From: Mucilaginibacter aurantiaciroseus
GTDB lineage: Bacteria > Bacteroidota > Bacteroidia > Sphingobacteriales > Sphingobacteriaceae
Direction: 5' to 3'
Length of the DNA stretch: 64,000 nt
NCBI RefSeq assembly: GCF_024055595.1
Contig: NZ_JAMXOF010000001.1
Span: 806,001-870,000, forward strand
Position 1 is the stretch's first letter. Every line of letters begins with the position of its first letter. Below the pieces are notes generated by a model, which saw nothing but the letters and a program-made list of their open reading frames with translations, was not told the origin of the DNA and did not search any database. Both the position numbers and the translations under genes were made by a program. Of this stretch, positions 1 to 9,077 are shown piece after piece.

Positions 1-589
1 ATTCTGTATCGGCAAGTAGGCCCAACAAACACCCAAAAGTTACGACAACTTACGACAAGTAAATAACTCATTGTTAATAAGTTATGAATATTTCGTTTGT
101 CCAAATTCTTGGATAATTGGCGTTGTATTTCTTATATTTGGTTCTAAGATGGTTCTCAAAAATAATTTTCTTTGAGAATTTAATTTGATGGAGAAATTAA
201 GTCGCTTAAATACCCTTATTTACTCTTATTGCGTCTTAAACGCGCTTAATTACTTCTAAAAAGGGAGAAATTACAACCGATATTGATTTAAAATATCATC
301 AGTTGTTATGTCGCCAATAGGTGATAATAATCTGATTATTTATGACTTAAAAAGGCGAAATAATTGCAAGGAATTTTTTTTGCCAAAATTTTAACGATCG
401 GTCGGTTTTAAAAGAATGATGTTATAAGTTCAAATTTCACGGTAAACAGAATTTGTGAGCAATGCCGGAAGGTTCATGCTCATCGGACCGTGTATCAGCC
501 GACGTGGTCGGCCGATTTCACGGAATACTTCTGTTAGCTATTTCGCCAAATTCTGAATTGTCCTTAACAGAGCCTGTAAACAGGGTCTG
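1..589. other. No convincing gene; short inverted repeats
   Basis: No credible reading frame is seen in this AT-rich stretch. Two structures are visible near its right side. A perfect 9-bp inverted repeat (CAGAATTTG at 447-455, CAAATTCTG at 547-555) bounds a relatively GC-rich segment of about 110 bp that itself contains a small GCCGAC/GTCGGC hairpin. A 13-bp stem with one mismatch and a TAAA loop lies at 564-593 and covers the stop codon of the truncated gene to its right. The hairpin could act as a transcription terminator for that minus-strand gene, but there is no clear U tract. Confidence 0.4.
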
Positions 590-889
590 TTAACAGTCGA
601 CCTGCACAGCCAAGTCGACCCTTTCAAATACCTGCCCGCTCGAGCTTAAAATAGTTTGTACCGGAATATTGGATGCATCATTACCGGTAACATTATCCCA
701 TTCTTCATGTAAAATTGCCCCTGAAGTAACAGCCGCGAAATTGGCCTTAGTTACCATTTTACCGTTTAATGCTGTTGCATTGTCGGGTTTTAGAGAAAAA
801 TCCATGTTACATGATGCAGCAACTGCAAATAATGAGATCAATGGCACCAAAAAAGCATAGCTACTGCACTTTAAGTTTTTCAAGCTCAT
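590..889 (-). pseudogene. Truncated paralog of the neighbouring PA14 lipoprotein
   Basis: This 99-codon frame starts with a lipoprotein signal (lipobox ending AASC, Cys27). It aligns over about 85 residues with the start of the 666-aa protein encoded at 1011-3011: the same position for the lipobox Cys, and a shared EEWD..TGND..(N/D)IP.Q segment that begins each PA14 unit in that protein. The similarity stops after the SSS run, and the last 12 or so residues are unrelated and end inside a hairpin. The PA14 and beta-helix portions are missing. It is best read as the 5' stump of a duplicated gene. A short secreted lipopeptide is possible but has no positive evidence. Confidence 0.6.
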
Positions 890-1010
890 TTTTTAATAAA
901 TTAAATCAAATCTTTTGCATGGATACTAAGATTTGATTTTTTTACTTTTAAAAAACGATTGTTAATTAATTTAAATGAAAAAATTGAGTTTATTTAATTA
1001 ATTATTGACG

Positions 1011-3011
1011 TTAATGGTAACTCATTAAAACTGCTGGCAAAATTGAAGCATCAATTTTTGCGCCCCAGCTGTTCCCATCCCAGCCTATCGGTTTAACATC
1101 ATTAGGCGATAACCATGCATTATTATTGTAGTTAGATGAATTATAATAATTTACCTTGTTGTTTGAAACATTGCTATTGGTAATTTTATATCCGTTTATG
1201 GTGTTCACATAAAGGCCAACATTGGTAAAATATTGTTGTTTACCGTAAATGGTATTATTGATAATGGAATTGTGATCGCCGCCGACTATAGCCATTCCAT
1301 ATTGGCCCGGATCGACCAGGATATTGTTAGATGCTATAAGGTATGATCCCCCATTATCGCCAAGCATAATACCACCTCCACTTGAACTTGGTCCGCCGCC
1401 CCTTATCCAATTGCCATTAATAATAATAGGGCTGGCAGCAGTACCACTACTTTGATACAAGCTAATGGCATCCTCAGGATAACTTTGCCCGAAAATGTTC
1501 TCGCCCTTATTGTTACTTATAGAATTGCCAGCACCGCTTACGGTGTTAAACTGTACAAACTGACCGCGCGGAAAGGGGCCAGCCATGTTCAAAAATTGGT
1601 TGTAGTTTACAACGATACCGCCGCTTGTCGTCTTTTCGGCATAAACCCCGCTGCTTACATTGTTAAAATAATTGTAGTCGATGGTTATGTTTTTACATTG
1701 GTAAAGATAAATGCCAACATCAGTGGAGTTGTATAGTTTATTTTGTGTGATGTGTATGTTGTAGCAGTTAGTTAACGTAATTGCAGGTACCGAGCCCCCG
1801 ATAATTGATTCGCCGCTTATAGTTATATCGTGAGCGCCGGTAAGGTTAATTATTTTTGACGGCTTGTAAACTGAAGTAGCTAAAGTTGGTAAGAATGGCG
1901 AAAGGCGGTGACCGGGTATAGGCGTTTCAGTGATATTGTTAGGTAAGGTCCATTGTACCGAAACGTTATCACCGCCGCCGCCTTGCTTGTGCAATACTTC
2001 TATATAATACTTGTGGTTGGCCTGTAGGGCTATTAAAGCCGATTTTTGCGATGCTAATTTAGTCCATTCCTTAAAGTTTGTCCAGCTGAGTGTACTTGCT
2101 ATAATTTTTTTGTTTGCCGGGTTATCATCAGTTGAAAGCAATAACTGTCCCGCATCATCGCCCGCTATATAAAAAGTATAATTTCCGCTTGTTGGCGGAT
2201 AAATATACCCCCGCATCCTATCCCCATAATTTGATTTGTAATTTATCGGGCCTTCCAAAGTTTTTATCTGGCTGGTTGAGGTTGGTGCAGCGTGGAGGGG
2301 AATATCTATTACATCGTTACCTGTAATATTATCCCATTCTTCGCGTAAAATTGTACCTGTTATGGTGGCAGGCGCCACGTAAGGCGAAAGCATTGAACCT
2401 GGTATATGCGTTTCTGTCATATTACCGGGCAACGTCCATTGTACTGAAACGTTATCGCCGCCCGCTCCCTGCTTGTGCAAAACTTCTACGTAATACTTTT
2501 GCCCCGCCTTAAGAGCAATAGCCGCCGATTTTTGTGAAGCAAATTTAGTCCATTCTCTAACTTTTGTCCAACTCAAGGTTCTTGCTATTTTTATTTTGTT
2601 TAGCGGATTGTCATCAAGTGAAAGCCATAATTCGGCGGCATCGTCCCCGGCTATCCAAAACGTATAATTTCCGGTTGTGGGGGCGTAAATATAACCCCTC
2701 ATTCTATCGCCATAATTACTCCCATTATTCACGGGCCCTTCCAGCGCTGTTAATTGGCTGCTGGATGTTGGAGTGGTTTGCAAAGGAATGTCCGACACGT
2801 CGTTCCCGGTAAGTCCGTCCCACTCTTCACGTAAAATCGACCCCGTCCTCACGTTACTCGTGGTAGCCAAGTTAGCCATTACAGCATTTGTTGATATTGA
2901 ACTGTCTGGCTTAATAAGAGGATCCTTATTACAGGAAAATAAAATCGGAAGTGGCGCTATAACCAATAAAAAAAAAGTATAGTAATGCCAGCATAAGTGT
3001 TTTGGGCTCAT
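1011..3011 (-). CDS. Lipoprotein with two PA14 domains and a right-handed beta-helix
   Basis: A 666-aa predicted surface or periplasmic lipoprotein with a signal peptide and lipobox LFSC (Cys27). Two tandem PA14-type units follow (about residues 55-210 and 220-375). Each opens with ILREEWD..TGND, contains GDRMRGYIY and a segment like GDDAAELWLS, and ends with NVSVQWTLPG; PA14 domains usually bind carbohydrate. Residues of about 390-650 are Asn/Gly/Ile-rich with repeated I.NN and ISNNKG-like turns, the pattern of a right-handed parallel beta-helix (NosD or pectate-lyase-like fold). A role in binding or cleaving polysaccharide at the cell surface is inferred; no catalytic residues could be assigned. 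The two PA14 units are similar enough to be an internal duplication, and a third start of this unit survives in the truncated neighbour. Confidence 0.8.
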   Translation of the reverse strand: MSPKHLCWHYYTFFLLVIAPLPILFSCNKDPLIKPDSSISTNAVMANLATTSNVRTGSILREEWDGLTGNDVSDIPLQTTPTSSSQLTALEGPVNNGSNYGDRMRGYIYAPTTGNYTFWIAGDDAAELWLSLDDNPLNKIKIARTLSWTKVREWTKFASQKSAAIALKAGQKYYVEVLHKQGAGGDNVSVQWTLPGNMTETHIPGSMLSPYVAPATITGTILREEWDNITGNDVIDIPLHAAPTSTSQIKTLEGPINYKSNYGDRMRGYIYPPTSGNYTFYIAGDDAGQLLLSTDDNPANKKIIASTLSWTNFKEWTKLASQKSALIALQANHKYYIEVLHKQGGGGDNVSVQWTLPNNITETPIPGHRLSPFLPTLATSVYKPSKIINLTGAHDITISGESIIGGSVPAITLTNCYNIHITQNKLYNSTDVGIYLYQCKNITIDYNYFNNVSSGVYAEKTTSGGIVVNYNQFLNMAGPFPRGQFVQFNTVSGAGNSISNNKGENIFGQSYPEDAISLYQSSGTAASPIIINGNWIRGGGPSSSGGGIMLGDNGGSYLIASNNILVDPGQYGMAIVGGDHNSIINNTIYGKQQYFTNVGLYVNTINGYKITNSNVSNNKVNYYNSSNYNNNAWLSPNDVKPIGWDGNSWGAKIDASILPAVLMSYH

Positions 3012-3506
3012 TGTTAAATTAATTAGACCAATTATACGCTGATTTACGAGGTTTATTTTATTCTGTATATTACAAAAAGTACAATATTTTTTAATTTTAA
3101 AGAAATTATAAGGCTTAAGTATATCATTTACAGTTATTTAATTTTAAAGAAAATAAATTAAAATTAGTGAAACTTTTTTATTTACGGTTTGTATAAACCA
3201 TGAATAAAATCATTCGGGATTAAAATATTTTGATATAAATTTTTAATAAAGAAAACAAAGGCATTTAAAGGCTAAGTTTTTTTTATGCAATATTTAACCA
3301 AAATCGACAAAGTAGAGTGGAGAAACGCACTGTAATAAAAGTGCAGTAGAATGGTGAAAAAAGCGATAGATGATATACTCTTTTTACAGAAATTAAACAA
3401 AAGTAATACCCTGAGGAGATTTAAAAGTTGTATTGAATAAAATGAAACTGTCATTAGCATTTAAGCTTGAGCGGAAGAATAAATATTGAAGTGATAACAG
3501 ATCATC
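3012..3506. other. AT-rich intergenic region without a supported gene
   Basis: About 495 bp between two minus-strand genes. It is strongly AT-rich in its left half, with repeats of AATTTTAAAGAAA at about 3091-3154. The only frame (62 codons, minus, 3272-3460) has no recognisable features. The region may carry the promoter of the PA14 lipoprotein gene. Confidence 0.5.
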
Positions 3507-6500
3507 TTAAACCAGAGCTGCATTTTGTTCCGCATGAACTTTGAAAAATATAATAAACTTACTCCCTTTACCCGGTGCGCTTTCTACAGTAAAATTTCCT
3601 CCTGAGGCGTTAACTATTTTTTTTGCGAGAAACAATCCTATTCCTTGCCCTTCAACATTCTTATTTATCCTGCCGTAGATATCAAAAATTTTACTCATGC
3701 TCCGTTTGTCCATGCCAATTCCATTATCTTCTACCGTTAACAGCACACGGTCATTAGCTTGTAAGGTATTAATTTTAATAACGGGCGCTAATTCCCCCTT
3801 AAATTTAATACCATTTGAGATTAAATTGTAGAGTATACTTCGCAAGTTTTTTTTCGAAAATTCAATTTGTTTTACATTGAAATCCCTGATAATTACCGCT
3901 CCGGATGTTTTAATTTTATTTTCTAAACTCCATTCAATATTGCCGATGATCTCGTCCAGATCCACCATTTCCATTGCCACCATATCGCTTTCCACTTTGG
4001 CAATGGTAGCTATATCTTTAATTAAGGTTTGGAACTTTTTGACTGATATATTGATCAAATCTAAAAATTTCTTTGCTTCGGGATTATTTATCTCCAATTT
4101 ATTCACAATGTTCAAACTCCCTTCAATATTGCCTAACGGCGCCAAAAGATCGTGCGATGCGGCATGTATGAAATTTTCCAGATCGTCGTTTATGACTAAC
4201 AGGGTTTTATTTTTTTTGTTAAGTTCCGCTTGGGCTTTTTTCAGTTCAGTAATGTCATTAAAGGTAATTATTGCCCCATTCTTTTTATTATCTGCTTGCC
4301 GTAAATAAGGCATGGTCATTACCTGGAACCAATTACCATCGTTAGTTTCAATTTCCTTGGTTATAATGGCACCTTCTGCAAATACCTGTTTTATATCTTC
4401 GATGATCGTTTCAAATTTTATATTAGTAGAGATATTACTAAGTGGCCGGCCTATATCAGTATCCAATATGTTAATGAGCTTTACGGTACCCGGCGAAAAT
4501 TTCATTAACTGTAACTCATTGTTAATAAACAATTGTCCATTAATATTACTTCTGAAATAATTGTTTAAATCGTCATTATTATCCAGCAATTCCTTGTTTT
4601 TTAAATGATAATCGGTATTAATTTTATCCAGTTCCTCGTTTATGGATTGCATTTCTTCATTGGTGCTTTGCATTTCTTCATTCGCTGATATCATCTCCTC
4701 ATAAAAAGACTGCATATTTTCATTTGAAGCATCCAATTGCTCGTAAGCTGACCGTAGCTTATCATTCAACTCCTTCTGCTGTTCTTCCAGGTTTCTGGTA
4801 TATTGATCATAGAATAGCTTTTCATTAAAGTCGCTATGCCCTGATGCGACAAAAAATTTATCTTCTTTAATAGTGACCATTAGCAATTTTGGAACTCCAT
4901 TTTTTGTAGACAACGGGATTACAGACAGGTTTACTTTTAAAGTAGTTTTATCGCCTTTGATAACAATATCATTAACAGCTATTGGTACACCGGTTTTTAA
5001 AACCGTGCTGCTTGATATATTAAATGCAAGCGCCAATTGTTTTGGTAGAAGCTCCTGGAGATTTGAATTAAAGTGTTTATGAAGTAAATATTTTGTGGTG
5101 TCGCCGAATGACTTCAGCACCGTATTGTTTTCATCGATACAAAGTACAAGGTAATCAAACTCATTGGCCAGGCTTTGATGCATTACCTCAAACAAAGAAT
5201 TTTTAGGGGTGTCAGCAACATCTTCACGAGACGAATAGGGCTTTACACGATTTATATCCATCAATGCGGGCATCGTGAAGGCATCAAAACTTACTGTCCG
5301 TTTTGATCTAAGGTTTTTATATACCTTCCATTTTTTATTTACTACTTCCAGGCTCTCGATTATAGAAGTGGGTGCTTCACTGGAACCTAAAAACAAATAA
5401 CCATCTGTTTTAAGACCAAAAAGTAACATGGCAAATATTTTCTTTTGCAATACGGGCTTAATATAGATCAGCAGATTACGGCAACTTATAAAATGCATAT
5501 TACAATACGGCGGATTCTTGACAAGATCGTGCCGGGCAAAAGTCACCATTTTTCGCACTGCTGGTTTTATCCGGTAATTTTCACCTTCTTTTAAAAAATA
5601 ATTGTCAAGCTGCACTGATGATATATTTTTAGTGGCTTCCAAACTATATACCCCCTTATTGGCATAAGCTAATGCATCGCCGTCAATATCTGTAGCAAAT
5701 ATTTTTACCACTACATCTTCAAAAAGGCCCGTCAATAATTCACAAACCGTAATAGCCATTGAGTAAGCTTCTTGTCCGGTTGCACAGCCTGCTACCCACA
5801 TTTTTAATTCCTCACCGAGGGGTAGCGCTTCCAGCAATAGTGGAATTACTTTCTTTGCAATAACGTCAAAAGCTTCTTTGTCCCTGAAAAACGACGTAAC
5901 GCTGATCAAAAATTCTTTGGTAAGTGCTTTTATCTCTTCGGGATCGTTCTTTAAAAAATCAAAGTATTTTGCAAGTGATGTGACATTCTTTAGTGCAGCC
6001 CTTTTTTTAGTTCTCCGCAGAATAGTAGTTGGTTTATAATCCGAAAAATCAAGAGGAGAACTCTCCTTAACATGGTTTAATATAACCTCCATGTATTTTT
6101 CATCATCACCATTTTTATTAGATAACACTTTTTCCTTTTTTATATAATCTTTAATTGCAGCAGGCATAAATTCTGGTTCCAAAACAAAATCTATCATGCC
6201 TGTAGCAATAGCGTGCGAAGGCATACTACTAAATTGCGTAGTTTCCGGATTACGCACCATTGCCATACCACCGGCCTCTTTTATGAGCTTGATACCCTCG
6301 GTGCCATCCGAGCCTAATCCTGAAAAAATTATACCTATGGCTTTTTGACCATTACTGGCTGCCAGCGAAGTAAAAAACCTATTAATTGTTAAATGAGGGG
6401 CTTGGGATTTTTCCTTTTCTTCGATGTATAATTTCCCATCACTAATGGTCATATACTTATTATTGGGGATAAGATATACTACATTGCTTTTAATTGTTTC

Positions 6501-6704
6501 AGCGTTTTCGGCTTCCTTTACCGCTAGCATACTATGCCGGGTCAATAACTCCACCATCCGGCTCTTAAAGTCTGAAGATAAATGCTGGATAATAATGTAC
6601 GAGACACCATCTAAGGGGGTGTGATTAAAAAATGATAAGATCTCTTCCAACCCACCAGTCGAGGCGCCGATGGCAATAATGTAAGTAGGTTTCTTTTTGT
6701 TCAT
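3507..6704 (-). CDS. CheB-CheR-PAS-histidine kinase fusion
   Basis: A 1065-aa cytoplasmic signalling protein. The N-terminal CheB methylesterase-like domain (about 1-195) keeps the catalytic set: Ser15 in GASTGG, His41 in IIQHLS and Asp in SGLGSDGTEG. The CheR methyltransferase-like domain (about 205-470) has the SAM-binding motif VAGCATGQEAYS and ISVTSFFRD. A long coiled coil rich in NEEMQS repeats (about 640-700) follows, then a PAS domain (about 710-815). The kinase core has an H-box ASHDL (His near 850), N-box LISNGIKF, and G-boxes DNGIGM and GQGIGL. No membrane segment is seen. Such fusions are known in Bacteroidota and many are not tied to flagellar chemotaxis. The response regulator gene at 6777-7382 lies directly upstream on the same strand and is the likely partner. 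The fusion at 27051-30575 is a clear paralog. Confidence 0.9.
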   Translation of the reverse strand: MNKKKPTYIIAIGASTGGLEEILSFFNHTPLDGVSYIIIQHLSSDFKSRMVELLTRHSMLAVKEAENAETIKSNVVYLIPNNKYMTISDGKLYIEEKEKSQAPHLTINRFFTSLAASNGQKAIGIIFSGLGSDGTEGIKLIKEAGGMAMVRNPETTQFSSMPSHAIATGMIDFVLEPEFMPAAIKDYIKKEKVLSNKNGDDEKYMEVILNHVKESSPLDFSDYKPTTILRRTKKRAALKNVTSLAKYFDFLKNDPEEIKALTKEFLISVTSFFRDKEAFDVIAKKVIPLLLEALPLGEELKMWVAGCATGQEAYSMAITVCELLTGLFEDVVVKIFATDIDGDALAYANKGVYSLEATKNISSVQLDNYFLKEGENYRIKPAVRKMVTFARHDLVKNPPYCNMHFISCRNLLIYIKPVLQKKIFAMLLFGLKTDGYLFLGSSEAPTSIIESLEVVNKKWKVYKNLRSKRTVSFDAFTMPALMDINRVKPYSSREDVADTPKNSLFEVMHQSLANEFDYLVLCIDENNTVLKSFGDTTKYLLHKHFNSNLQELLPKQLALAFNISSSTVLKTGVPIAVNDIVIKGDKTTLKVNLSVIPLSTKNGVPKLLMVTIKEDKFFVASGHSDFNEKLFYDQYTRNLEEQQKELNDKLRSAYEQLDASNENMQSFYEEMISANEEMQSTNEEMQSINEELDKINTDYHLKNKELLDNNDDLNNYFRSNINGQLFINNELQLMKFSPGTVKLINILDTDIGRPLSNISTNIKFETIIEDIKQVFAEGAIITKEIETNDGNWFQVMTMPYLRQADNKKNGAIITFNDITELKKAQAELNKKNKTLLVINDDLENFIHAASHDLLAPLGNIEGSLNIVNKLEINNPEAKKFLDLINISVKKFQTLIKDIATIAKVESDMVAMEMVDLDEIIGNIEWSLENKIKTSGAVIIRDFNVKQIEFSKKNLRSILYNLISNGIKFKGELAPVIKINTLQANDRVLLTVEDNGIGMDKRSMSKIFDIYGRINKNVEGQGIGLFLAKKIVNASGGNFTVESAPGKGSKFIIFFKVHAEQNAALV

Positions 6705-6776
6705 AATTTTATCGGCTTTGAATACAACAGCTCTAAAATTAATTTGTTAAGTCTGGCTTGGGTATGCACAGAACAA

Positions 6777-7382
6777 CTAGGCAATTACATTATTTAAAAA
6801 GCGCAAGTCGAAATTCTTTGCCATTATACCTTTAACCAAAGGGCGATTTCTTACTTTTTCCTTATAAGAGGGGTGGATATGATTTGAAATAACATAAACA
6901 TTTATTTCCTTTTTGAAGTATGGATAAATTACTGCCAATTCATCTAAAAATTCCCAACCATCCATATCAGGCATATTTACATCAACAAATATAAAGTCGG
7001 GGATGACATTTACTTTACCTTTATTTTCGGCCAGGTAATTGATCGCCATGTTACCATCAGTATATTGTTCCGGCCCATTAAAAGTACTGGAGCTATTGAA
7101 CAACGCTTTAGCTGAAGTTTGGTAGTCAATGTCGTCATCAACTATTAAAGACGTAAAAAGCCTCTCTTCGGTTAACAAATGGCTAACTTGTATTTTAATA
7201 TTGAGATCTTGTTTAGAGATCAGTTCTTTAAAACAATACTGGCAAAAATAGCTGCCGTCCCGGGTTTTAAATGTAGAAACCTCAACTACCGTACACGAAT
7301 CAACATTAAAAATAGAACCTTTACATTTTTTGTTAAAACAGTAGTACTTAATTTTATCATCAGCCTTCATCGTATCTTTCAT
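6777..7382 (-). CDS. Response regulator with N-terminal Cys4 (zinc-ribbon-like) module
   Basis: A 201-aa protein. Residues 15-50 hold Cys15-x4-Cys20 and Cys47-x2-Cys50, a pattern fitting a small zinc ribbon; Cys30 is extra. Residues of about 75-200 form a receiver domain: acidic pocket Asp82-Asp83-Asp84, phospho-acceptor Asp134 in FVDVNMPDMDG, Ser166 in VISN and Lys189 in IMAKN. There is no DNA-binding output domain, so it resembles a single-domain receiver with a metal-binding head. It lies 72 bp upstream of, and on the same strand as, the CheB-CheR-kinase, so co-transcription and phosphotransfer between them are likely. The zinc role is inferred only from the cysteine spacing; a redox role is an alternative. 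Confidence 0.8.
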   Translation of the reverse strand: MKDTMKADDKIKYYCFNKKCKGSIFNVDSCTVVEVSTFKTRDGSYFCQYCFKELISKQDLNIKIQVSHLLTEERLFTSLIVDDDIDYQTSAKALFNSSSTFNGPEQYTDGNMAINYLAENKGKVNVIPDFIFVDVNMPDMDGWEFLDELAVIYPYFKKEINVYVISNHIHPSYKEKVRNRPLVKGIMAKNFDLRFLNNVIA

Positions 7383-7534
7383 AGCATCCTTAATTTAAAA
7401 GGTAAAAAAAAATTAACTTTTGTTTAAATTTAAAGTTATTAATACTACATGTGTAAGTCAAATCCCGTACCAACTTTCATTTATAGAATATAATTATTTA
7501 AAATGAAAAAAATAAGCCAAAATTTATAAAAAAG

Positions 7535-7558
7535 TTTTTTTAAAGTAAAATACTTTTG
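7535..7558 (+). promoter_or_regulatory. Candidate Bacteroidota promoter
   Basis: TACTTTTG at 7551-7558 fits the Bacteroidota -7 consensus TAnnTTTG. Only a T-rich stretch (GTTTTTTT, from about 7534) stands where a -33 TTTG would be expected, so the match is partial. It would drive the short plus-strand gene starting at 7645. Confidence 0.3.
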
Positions 7559-7644
7559 TTTAAAGCTTGATTTTACTGGCAACTGCATACTTAAATAACC
7601 ACAATTTGCACATCCTTATAAAAAGAATTGTGGTTTACCAATTA

Positions 7645-7800
7645 ATGATAAAAGCATTTAGCAGGGCAGCATTCATATCACTTATCTTAATAATTTTAGC
7701 AAGTGTTCTGTGGAATTATACCATTATCACGATAGTTGTATTGATATTAGGGTGGATAACCTTAATGTTTTACATCGATCCATCCGAAGATTGGAATTAG
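7645..7800 (+). CDS. Small two-helix membrane protein, unknown function
   Basis: A 51-aa frame with two adjacent hydrophobic stretches (about residues 8-22 and 24-42: FISLILIILASVLW and IITIVVLILGWITLM) and an acidic tail ending in PSEDWN. I chose the internal ATG because the frame upstream of it (back to 7567) starts with a weaker, unlikely segment. A candidate promoter lies upstream. I do not recognise the family. It is divergent from the response-regulator gene and far from the exopolysaccharide genes. It could be a real small inner-membrane protein or a chance frame. Confidence 0.4.
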   Translation: MIKAFSRAAFISLILIILASVLWNYTIITIVVLILGWITLMFYIDPSEDWN

Positions 7801-8257
7801 CAATTGAAGGACAGTTTTTTAAACGAGTTGTTTAAACAACATTGGACACTTACTCCCTTCCAAATCCATTTTTGGTTCTCTTTCATTAAATTTAATATTG
7901 ATCTAGCCCATACCAGGTGAGCTTCTAACGCGGGTGTTTTACTATTGACGCTCCTATATTTCATTCTGCTGACATAAACTTAAATAAATCATTACCACTG
8001 CCAGCACTATTAGTTTCCCGCGTTTCTTCAGCCCTATTTATTTTTCTAAACCAGAAACGCTCAATAAGTTTATTAACAAGCAACGAAAGACCACTAATTG
8101 TTAAACTACTATCAATTTGTAAATATAATTTCTTTAAAAGAAAATATATTTATATTTAAATCAAACTTTACTTCATTATTAATGTAGTTAATTTATATTA
8201 TAATTTATAAATCAAAAAGAATATAAATTAACATTTATTTAAAAAATAAAGAATTGA
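7801..8257. other. Intergenic region upstream of the exopolysaccharide plus-strand genes
   Basis: 457 bp with no supported gene. The right third is very AT-rich and probably holds the promoter for the glycosyltransferase at 8258. A palindromic run (GTTGTTTAAACAAC, 7827-7840) sits near the left edge. No exact TAnnTTTG box was identified. Confidence 0.4.
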
Positions 8258-9049
8258 ATGATGAATACTTTACAATGTAATTATATGGGTTATGACTTAT
8301 TTAATGGTAACCTCAATAAACTGCCTGCTTTACCTAAGGTATTGATCAATACCATTAATCAGTATTCTTTTTGCATAGCCGAAGAAGATAGAGACTTTAA
8401 AAAAGCGTTACAAAATTCGGATGTTTTGTTGCCCGACGGGATAGGCATTGTTTTAGCAGTAAAAACAACTACGGGTGAGGTTATAAAAAAGATATCAGGA
8501 ACTGATATGCATCAACATCTTATAGCCGAACTAGATAAAAACAGCGGCAAATGTTTTTACATGGGATCGTCGGAAAATACATTGCGTAAAATTAAAGAGC
8601 GGTTAAATATTGAGTTTCCCAACATTACTTGTGAGTACTTCTCTCCGCCTTTTACTGAAGTATTCTCTGACGAAGATAATGCATTAATAATTGAAAAAAT
8701 AAACAGCTTTAAGCCTGATGTATTATTTGTTGGAATGACAGCCCCTAAACAAGAAAAGTGGGCCAGTCAACAAAAAAACAAAATTAACGCAAAACTGATA
8801 TGCTCAATTGGGGCTGTTTTTGATTTCTATGCCGGTACTATTGAAAGGCCGGCTAATGTTTGGATAAACCTAGGCTTAGAATGGTTTGTGCGTTTATGCA
8901 AGGAGCCTAAACGCATGTGGAAAAGGTATTTATATTACGGACCGGTATTTCTATATATTTTAATGAAGGAAAAATTAAGATTAAATCTATCCCATACCAG
9001 CCCGGTAATAACAGGTTTTCATAAAGCTCAAAAAAATATAGTTCATTAA
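8258..9049 (+). CDS. WecG/TagA/CpsF-family glycosyltransferase
   Basis: A 263-aa cytosolic or membrane-associated GT26 enzyme that typically adds ManNAc(A) or another sugar to a polyprenyl-linked acceptor during surface-polysaccharide assembly. Family motifs are visible: LLPDGIGIVLA with the catalytic-type Asp, ISGTDM, and VGMTAPKQEKW. The C-terminal part (FYAGTIERPANVWINLGLEW-like region, then EPKRMWKRY) is also typical. Length matches the family. Two ATG codons overlap the start (8258 and 8261). The sugar-phosphate transferase follows 28 bp downstream on the same strand, so the two probably form the initiation pair of the locus. The exact sugar donor cannot be read from the sequence. Confidence 0.88.
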   Translation: MMNTLQCNYMGYDLFNGNLNKLPALPKVLINTINQYSFCIAEEDRDFKKALQNSDVLLPDGIGIVLAVKTTTGEVIKKISGTDMHQHLIAELDKNSGKCFYMGSSENTLRKIKERLNIEFPNITCEYFSPPFTEVFSDEDNALIIEKINSFKPDVLFVGMTAPKQEKWASQQKNKINAKLICSIGAVFDFYAGTIERPANVWINLGLEWFVRLCKEPKRMWKRYLYYGPVFLYILMKEKLRLNLSHTSPVITGFHKAQKNIVH

Positions 9050-9077
9050 ATTTCTAATTTCAATTATCTGCCTTTTT

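Noticed and set aside
3272..3460. 62-codon minus-strand frame
   Set aside because: Very hydrophobic and aromatic, no start context, no neighbours to explain it, and it lies in AT-rich intergenic DNA; probably chance.
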